From: an uncultured Cellulomonas sp.
GTDB taxonomy: Bacteria > Actinomycetota > Actinomycetes > Actinomycetales > Cellulomonadaceae
DNA length: 64,000 bases
Assembly: GCF_947494015.1 (NCBI RefSeq)
Contig: NZ_CANLTL010000001.1
Location: 364,030-428,029 of the forward strand
Direction: 5' to 3'
Shown here: piece by piece, positions 59,719-64,000 of the stretch
Layout: every line of letters begins with the position of its first letter
Position numbering within the stretch: position 1 is the stretch's first letter
Made by a program: the position numbers and the translations under genes
The notes under the pieces: model-generated
What the model was told of the DNA's origin: nothing
What the model saw: the letters and a program-made list of their open reading frames with translations, nothing else
Databases searched by the model: none

Positions 59719-61746
59719 TCAGTCTCGCGGCGTGGCCGACCCCTGCGACAGGCGGGACAGCATCGCGTTGTACTCGTCCATCTCGACGTCGCCGTCCCGC
59801 TCGACCTTGCGGTCGCGGCGCCGCGCGGTGCGCTCGTCGTCGCGCGCCCAGGAGAAGGCCACGACGATCGCCAGCGCGATGGTCGGCGCCTCGCCGATGC
59901 CCCAGGCGATCGCGCCGCCGCGCTGCTGGTCCACCAGGGCCGACGGCCCCCAGTCCCGGCCGAGCACGCCGAACCACTCCGGGACCAGCAGCACCTGGCC
60001 GCCCATCAGCGTGACGCCGAAGAACGCGTGGAACGCCATCGTGCCCAGCAGCAGCAGCAGCCGCTGGGGGTAGGCCGGCCGGTGCGGGCCGGGGTCCACG
60101 CCGACCAGCGCGTTGACGAACAGGTACCCGGCCAGCGTGAAGTGGACGACCATCCCCAGGTGCCCGAGGTAGGTGGTCAGGGCCAGCCGGAACAGGTCGG
60201 TGTAGTAGAAGACGATCATCGAGCCGGCGAAGTTGGCCGCGGCCACCAGCGGCAGCGACAGGAACTGGCCGACCCGGCTGTTGACCAGGGTGAGGATCCA
60301 CTCGCGCGGCCCGCGGGAGGCGTCCCGCCGGCCGGGCAGCGCACGCAGCGCGAGCGTGACCGGGGCCGCGAGCGCGAGCGGGATCGGCGCGACCATGACC
60401 AGCACCATGTGCTGGACCATGTGGGCGCTGAACAGCACGTGCCCGTAGGTCGCCAGCCCGCCCGACGTCGCCCAGAGGACCAGGAGCATCCCGGCCACCC
60501 ACAGCACCGGGCGGTACCACGGCCAGGTGTCGCCGCGCCGGCGCAGCCGGTGCACCCAGCGCAGGTAGACCACGATCCCGGCGGCGCACCCGGCGGCGAC
60601 CAGGAGGTCCCAGCGCCACTCGGTGAACCAGGCGGCCCCGACGGGCTCGGGCGGCAGCGGGTGGCCGGTGACGAGCTCGGCCGGCGTCGGCTCGGCCACC
60701 GGCACGTCCGGGACGGGCGGCGGCGTCACCGACAGCGCGACCGCGACCCCCGAGACGGCACCCATGACGAGCAGCTCGACGGCGACGAGCCGCCACAGCA
60801 GGGACGTGGCGCGGGGCGCACGGTCGCCGTCGGGCGTGGTCAGGCGCCCGATCACCGATCGCCGGTAGGTCCACCCGAGCGCGCCGATCACCCCGAACAG
60901 GACCACCTTGGTGACGAGCAGGGCGCCGTAGGTGGTGAGCAGCCCGTCGAGCCCGCCGAGCCGCAGGGCGGCGTTGACCGTGCCCGAGACACCCACGGCC
61001 ACGAAGCACCAGGCGGCGACCGGCGAGTAGCGCGCGACGGCCGGGCCGACGTCGGCGCCCAGCCGGCGGTCGAGCGCGGCGAGCGCCCCGAGGGCGCCGA
61101 TCCACACGGCCGCCCCGAGCAGGTGCAGGAAGAACGAGGTGATCGCGAGCTCGTGGTTCGTGGCCCCGGAGGAGTGGCCGGTCTGGGCCTGCAGGACCAG
61201 GGCGACGACGGCGAGCGCGGCGGCCCAGGCGGCTCCGGTCGGCGTCGCGACCGCGAGCGCCACGGCACTGGTCAGCGCGGCGACGATGACGACCCCGAGC
61301 AGGGTCCGGCCGAGGGAGACCTGGCCGACGAACAGCCCCAGCTCGGAGCCGAAGGTCGGCCCGCCCACCGGGCGCCCGGCGACGCTCGCGTAGGTCAGCA
61401 CGAGCCCGACGACGCTCAGCGCCGTCCACGCCGAGGCGGCCGCACCGGCCAGGGTCAGGGTCGCCGGATAGGCGCGCCCGTCGACGGCCGCCCCGGCCCG
61501 ACCGGACCCATCCGCCGCGCCGGCGCGTGGCAGCACGCAGACCGCCAGCACGAGCGCCCCGAGGGTGAGCGACGCCGCCAGCTGGGAGAGGGTCTCGACC
61601 ACCGGCAGGCCCCAGCGCACGAGCCCGCCGGGATCACCCAGGACGCTCGGGGCGGCGGACCCGGACACCACGAGGCCGACGACCACCGCGATCACCCCGG
61701 CCGAGCCGAGCACCGCGAGCCGTCCCACGTTCCACCGGGTCACCAC
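59719..61746 (-). CDS. CopD-CtaG fusion membrane protein (copper/cytochrome oxidase assembly)
   Basis: 675-residue polytopic protein with about 15 membrane segments. The N-terminal half is CopD-like (copper resistance; SSGATNHELAITSFFLHLLG and HLLGAAVWIGALGALAALDR). The C-terminal half is caa3-type CtaG-like (HVLFSAHMVQHMVLVMVAPI, AYPQRLLLLLGTMAFHAFFG, MGGQVLLVPEWFG), with multiple His on membrane faces for copper. Actinobacterial fusions of this form are known and are thought to serve copper delivery to oxidase. GTG 61746; a second GTG follows directly. Confidence 0.92.
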   Translation of the reverse strand: MVTRWNVGRLAVLGSAGVIAVVVGLVVSGSAAPSVLGDPGGLVRWGLPVVETLSQLAASLTLGALVLAVCVLPRAGAADGSGRAGAAVDGRAYPATLTLAGAAASAWTALSVVGLVLTYASVAGRPVGGPTFGSELGLFVGQVSLGRTLLGVVIVAALTSAVALAVATPTGAAWAAALAVVALVLQAQTGHSSGATNHELAITSFFLHLLGAAVWIGALGALAALDRRLGADVGPAVARYSPVAAWCFVAVGVSGTVNAALRLGGLDGLLTTYGALLVTKVVLFGVIGALGWTYRRSVIGRLTTPDGDRAPRATSLLWRLVAVELLVMGAVSGVAVALSVTPPPVPDVPVAEPTPAELVTGHPLPPEPVGAAWFTEWRWDLLVAAGCAAGIVVYLRWVHRLRRRGDTWPWYRPVLWVAGMLLVLWATSGGLATYGHVLFSAHMVQHMVLVMVAPIPLALAAPVTLALRALPGRRDASRGPREWILTLVNSRVGQFLSLPLVAAANFAGSMIVFYYTDLFRLALTTYLGHLGMVVHFTLAGYLFVNALVGVDPGPHRPAYPQRLLLLLGTMAFHAFFGVTLMGGQVLLVPEWFGVLGRDWGPSALVDQQRGGAIAWGIGEAPTIALAIVVAFSWARDDERTARRRDRKVERDGDVEMDEYNAMLSRLSQGSATPRD

Positions 61747-61753
61747 GCCGTCC

Positions 61754-61759
61754 AGCGTA
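61754..61759 (-). promoter_or_regulatory. Candidate -10 box for the CopD-CtaG gene
   Basis: TACGCT (TANNNT) on the minus strand ends 7 nt before the first of two GTG codons, suggesting leaderless or near-leaderless transcription. Confidence 0.4.
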
Positions 61760-61903
61760 GGCGCGCTGCGGCGGGCGGACGGCCGGGGGCGGCGGCTGCT
61801 CCGTCACACCGGGTGCCGGGCGGCCGCCCGGCCGCCCCTGCCGTCCCGCTCCATCTCGGGCGGTGGGCGTCGCGCCGCCGTCCGGAGCACCGTCCGGACC
61901 GGC

Positions 61904-62695
61904 TCAGCACCCCCTGGAGTCGTAGCCGCAGAGCAGCTCCCACGCGGACTGCGCCCACCCCACGACCTGGTCACGCGCGGCTCCCACGGTGGCCTCGCCG
62001 CTGAGCGTCCCGACCACGGTGACCGCGTTGCCCCGCCGCGTCGTCGCCAGGTACCTCCCGATCGCACCGTCCAGCGGGTGCGCCCCCGACGCCCCGTAGT
62101 AGTCGACCGCGAAGCCGCTCCCTTGCGCGCCCACGGGGATGCTCTCGAGCGCGTACCTCGTGTCCCTGCCCTCGCCCGGGCCGCGCTCGGCGCACGCGGT
62201 GAGGGTCGCGGTGAGGGCGTCGGCGGCTGCCACGGCCGCGTCGGCATCGGCGAAGACGGCGACCTGGTGGAGGCTGACGCCCTGCTCCATCTCGCCGGTG
62301 CCCTGGGTGACCGTGAGCATCGAGGCGGCGTCCGGCACGACGGCGTCGCACCCGTCGGGCAGCACCCACGCACGCAGCGCGGGGTCCTCCTCGCGAGGCT
62401 GCTGCGCCGATCCGAGCGTCTCGGCGTCGAGGAGGACGTCCGGCGACACGTCGAGGGGGACGGGGACCGCCTCGGGCGATGCGGTCGGGGGTGACGCTGC
62501 GGGGGGAGCTGCGGCGGACGGAGGTGCGGCGGGCGGCGACGTCGAGGGCGACGCCGCGCCGGGGCCCGGTGGCGTCGCCGCGGCCGTCAGCGGGGTCGTC
62601 GACGGTGGCTGCGGTGCACCGCGCTCGTCGCCGGAACACCCCGTCGCCACCAGGACGACGACTCCGGCCGTGAGCATCGCGATCCCGCTTCGCAT
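61904..62695 (-). CDS. Lipoprotein with sensor-like extracellular domain
   Basis: 263 residues. The signal peptide ends in the lipobox LVATGC, and a Pro/Ser/Ala-rich linker of about 55 residues follows. A folded domain has AWVLPDGCDAVVPDAASML, EQGVSLHQVAVFADADAAVA and a C-terminal pair of Cys (LLCGYDSRGC). The layout resembles PknH-type extracellular sensor domains of actinobacterial lipoproteins, but I cannot confirm that. ATG 62695 is chosen since it puts the signal peptide at the start; an upstream in-frame extension is not needed. Confidence 0.7.
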   Translation of the reverse strand: MRSGIAMLTAGVVVLVATGCSGDERGAPQPPSTTPLTAAATPPGPGAASPSTSPPAAPPSAAAPPAASPPTASPEAVPVPLDVSPDVLLDAETLGSAQQPREEDPALRAWVLPDGCDAVVPDAASMLTVTQGTGEMEQGVSLHQVAVFADADAAVAAADALTATLTACAERGPGEGRDTRYALESIPVGAQGSGFAVDYYGASGAHPLDGAIGRYLATTRRGNAVTVVGTLSGEATVGAARDQVVGWAQSAWELLCGYDSRGC

Positions 62696-62797
62696 CCACG
62701 CAGCCTGGCACGGGCGCCCGTCGGCCGCACCGACGGTCGTCGGCAGCGACACCGGTGCCCGGTACCGCGCAGGCCGCTGGCCGGGTCCTCGTCCCCG

Positions 62798-64000
62798 TCA
62801 GCCCCAGACCAGTCCCTGCGCCGGGTCGCCGAGGACCGCGGCGACGTCGGCCAGCACCCGCGACCCCAGACCGCCGTCGACCAGGCGGTGGTCGAAGGAC
62901 AGCGCGAGCTGGGTGACCCAGCGCTTCTTGATCTTGCCCTTGTGCACCCACGGCTGCTCACGGATCGCGCCGAAGGCGAGGATCGCCGCCTCGCCGGGGT
63001 TGAGGATCGGGGTGCCGGTGTCGATGCCGAACACGCCGACGTTGGTGATCGTGATCGTGCCGCCCGACATGTCCGCGGGGGTGGTGCGTCCGGCGCGGGC
63101 GGTCGACGTCAGATCCGCGATGGCCTCGGCGAGGTCGTGCAGGCCGAGCCGGTGCGCGTCCTTGATGTTCGGCACCACCAGGCCGCGCGGGGTGGCCGCG
63201 GCGATGCCCAGGTTCACGTAGTGCTTGTAGACGATCTCCTGTGCGTCGTCGTCCCAGGACGCGTTGATCTCGGGGTGCCGGCGCACCGCGAGCATAAGCG
63301 CCTTGGCCGTGACCAGCAGCGGGGTGACCCGCACGTCGGCGAACTCCCGGTCCTCGCGCAGCCGCGCGACCAGGTTCATCGTCCGGGTGACGTCGACCGT
63401 GTGGAAGACGGTCACGTGCGGCGCGGTGAAGGCGCTGGCGACCATCGCCTCGGCCGTGCGGCGGCGCACCGACTTCACCGGCACGCGGGTCTCGCGCCCG
63501 TCCTCGGACACCGAGCCCGACGCCAGCCACGGCCGGTCGTCGCCGGGATAGGTCGCGAGCGTCTTGGGCTCGGTCTCGGCGCCGTGCGCGAGCACGTCCT
63601 CGCGCGTGACGATCCCGCCGGGGCCGGTGCCGGCGACGCCGTCCAGGTCGACGCCGAGCTCACGCGCGAGCTTGCGGACCGGCGGCTTGGCCAGGGCGTG
63701 CCGGGCCGGGCGCGCGGACCCGTCGCCACCCGACGGCGTGCCGGACGGCGTGCCCGACGGCGGGGTCGCGGACGGCGTCGCCGGCCCGGTGACGGAGCCG
63801 GTGCTGGGGGCGCCGACGGTCGCTGCGAGACCGGGCGCCTCGATGGTGCCGGGCGCCGGGACCGCGACGGCGGGCACGGCAGCGGGCACGGTGGCGGGCA
63901 CGGTGGCGCGCGCGGTGGTGGGCGCAGCCGGGGCGGCGGCAGCGGGCACGCGCCGGGTCCGCCGCGCGGGGGCGTGCCCGCTGACGCCGTAGCCGACCAG
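62798..64000 (-). CDS. 2-oxoacid dehydrogenase E2 (dihydrolipoyllysine acyltransferase), 5'-truncated by the window
   Basis: The frame is open to the right edge, so the lipoyl domain and start lie outside. The visible 400 residues begin with LVGYGVSGHAPARRTRR, the usual end of a lipoyl-domain linker. An Ala/Pro/Thr-rich hinge follows, then a peripheral-subunit-binding domain (PPVRKLARELGVDLDGVAGT, GPGGIVTREDVLAHG) and the catalytic acyltransferase domain ending in LALSFDHRLVDGGLGSRVLA with the active His and Asp. It is part of a pyruvate or branched-chain 2-oxoacid dehydrogenase complex; E1/E3 genes are expected beyond the window. Substrate class not decidable here. Confidence 0.93.
   Translation of the reverse strand: MVGYGVSGHAPARRTRRVPAAAAPAAPTTARATVPATVPAAVPAVAVPAPGTIEAPGLAATVGAPSTGSVTGPATPSATPPSGTPSGTPSGGDGSARPARHALAKPPVRKLARELGVDLDGVAGTGPGGIVTREDVLAHGAETEPKTLATYPGDDRPWLASGSVSEDGRETRVPVKSVRRRTAEAMVASAFTAPHVTVFHTVDVTRTMNLVARLREDREFADVRVTPLLVTAKALMLAVRRHPEINASWDDDAQEIVYKHYVNLGIAAATPRGLVVPNIKDAHRLGLHDLAEAIADLTSTARAGRTTPADMSGGTITITNVGVFGIDTGTPILNPGEAAILAFGAIREQPWVHKGKIKKRWVTQLALSFDHRLVDGGLGSRVLADVAAVLGDPAQGLVWG

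Noticed and set aside
1..64000. tRNA, rRNA, insertion sequence or prophage genes
   Set aside because: I looked for cloverleaf-like segments, transposase motifs and integrase or capsid genes on both strands and found none that I could support.

Overview
The window is very GC-rich, with short intergenic spaces, frequent GTG starts, ATGA/GTGA gene overlaps, probable leaderless promoters and many long false reading frames opposite real genes. Its content (GH51 arabinofuranosidase, SLH-anchored GH3 enzymes, sugar ABC, MFS and TRAP transporters, LacI and ROK regulators) points to a plant-polysaccharide-degrading actinobacterium, most likely Cellulomonas or a close relative. No rRNA, tRNA, CRISPR array, insertion sequence or phage module was seen.

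Layout. 0.6-6 kb: a pentose/arabinan group on the minus strand (GH51 arabinofuranosidase, LacI regulator, sugar porter co-translated with a cytosolic NodB-type deacetylase). 6.1-15.3 kb: an RbsABC-type sugar ABC operon with a Gfo/Idh/MocA dehydrogenase and a TIM-barrel isomerase, divergent from a ROK regulator that is followed by a second Gfo/Idh/MocA dehydrogenase. 15.3-17.3 kb: a Zur-like Fur protein and an AztD-type zinc chaperone. 17.3-23.1 kb: housekeeping and small genes (DUF427, SurE, DUF3817, lipoprotein, SDR, copper-binding four-helix protein, RF3). 23.1-30.7 kb: a decayed GH3 gene, then two tandem, closely similar secreted GH3 enzymes with three SLH repeats each. 31.0-32.9 kb: a two-component system whose kinase is frameshifted at a C6 tract.

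34.0-49.9 kb is the most interesting part. Four transcription units encode a nickel importer core (NikMN), a LarA-type nickel-pincer racemase/epimerase, uronate isomerase (UxaC), fructuronate reductase (UxuB), gluconokinase (GntK), a TRAP transporter, a LacI regulator, 6-phosphogluconate dehydrogenase (Gnd), and the nickel-pincer cofactor enzymes LarE and LarB. No mannonate dehydratase, KDG kinase or KDG aldolase is present. D-mannonate and D-gluconate are C2 epimers, and LarA-family enzymes work at the alpha-hydroxy carbon. I therefore infer a route from glucuronate through fructuronate, mannonate, gluconate (via a nickel epimerase) and 6-phosphogluconate to ribulose 5-phosphate, in place of the Entner-Doudoroff-type KDG route. 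Similar GGCAAyCGrTTGCC-type palindromes lie before larA/uxaC, before dctP and between lacI and gnd, which suggests one LacI regulon.

49.9-64 kb holds mostly unrelated single genes: DUF3140, PAS-GGDEF, DinB, TetR, VOC, an NHLRC2-like thioredoxin, a trypsin-like protease with a small companion, an S9 peptidase, a CopD-CtaG fusion, a lipoprotein, and the 3' part of a 2-oxoacid dehydrogenase E2 gene that runs off the right end. The first gene may be cut by the left edge.
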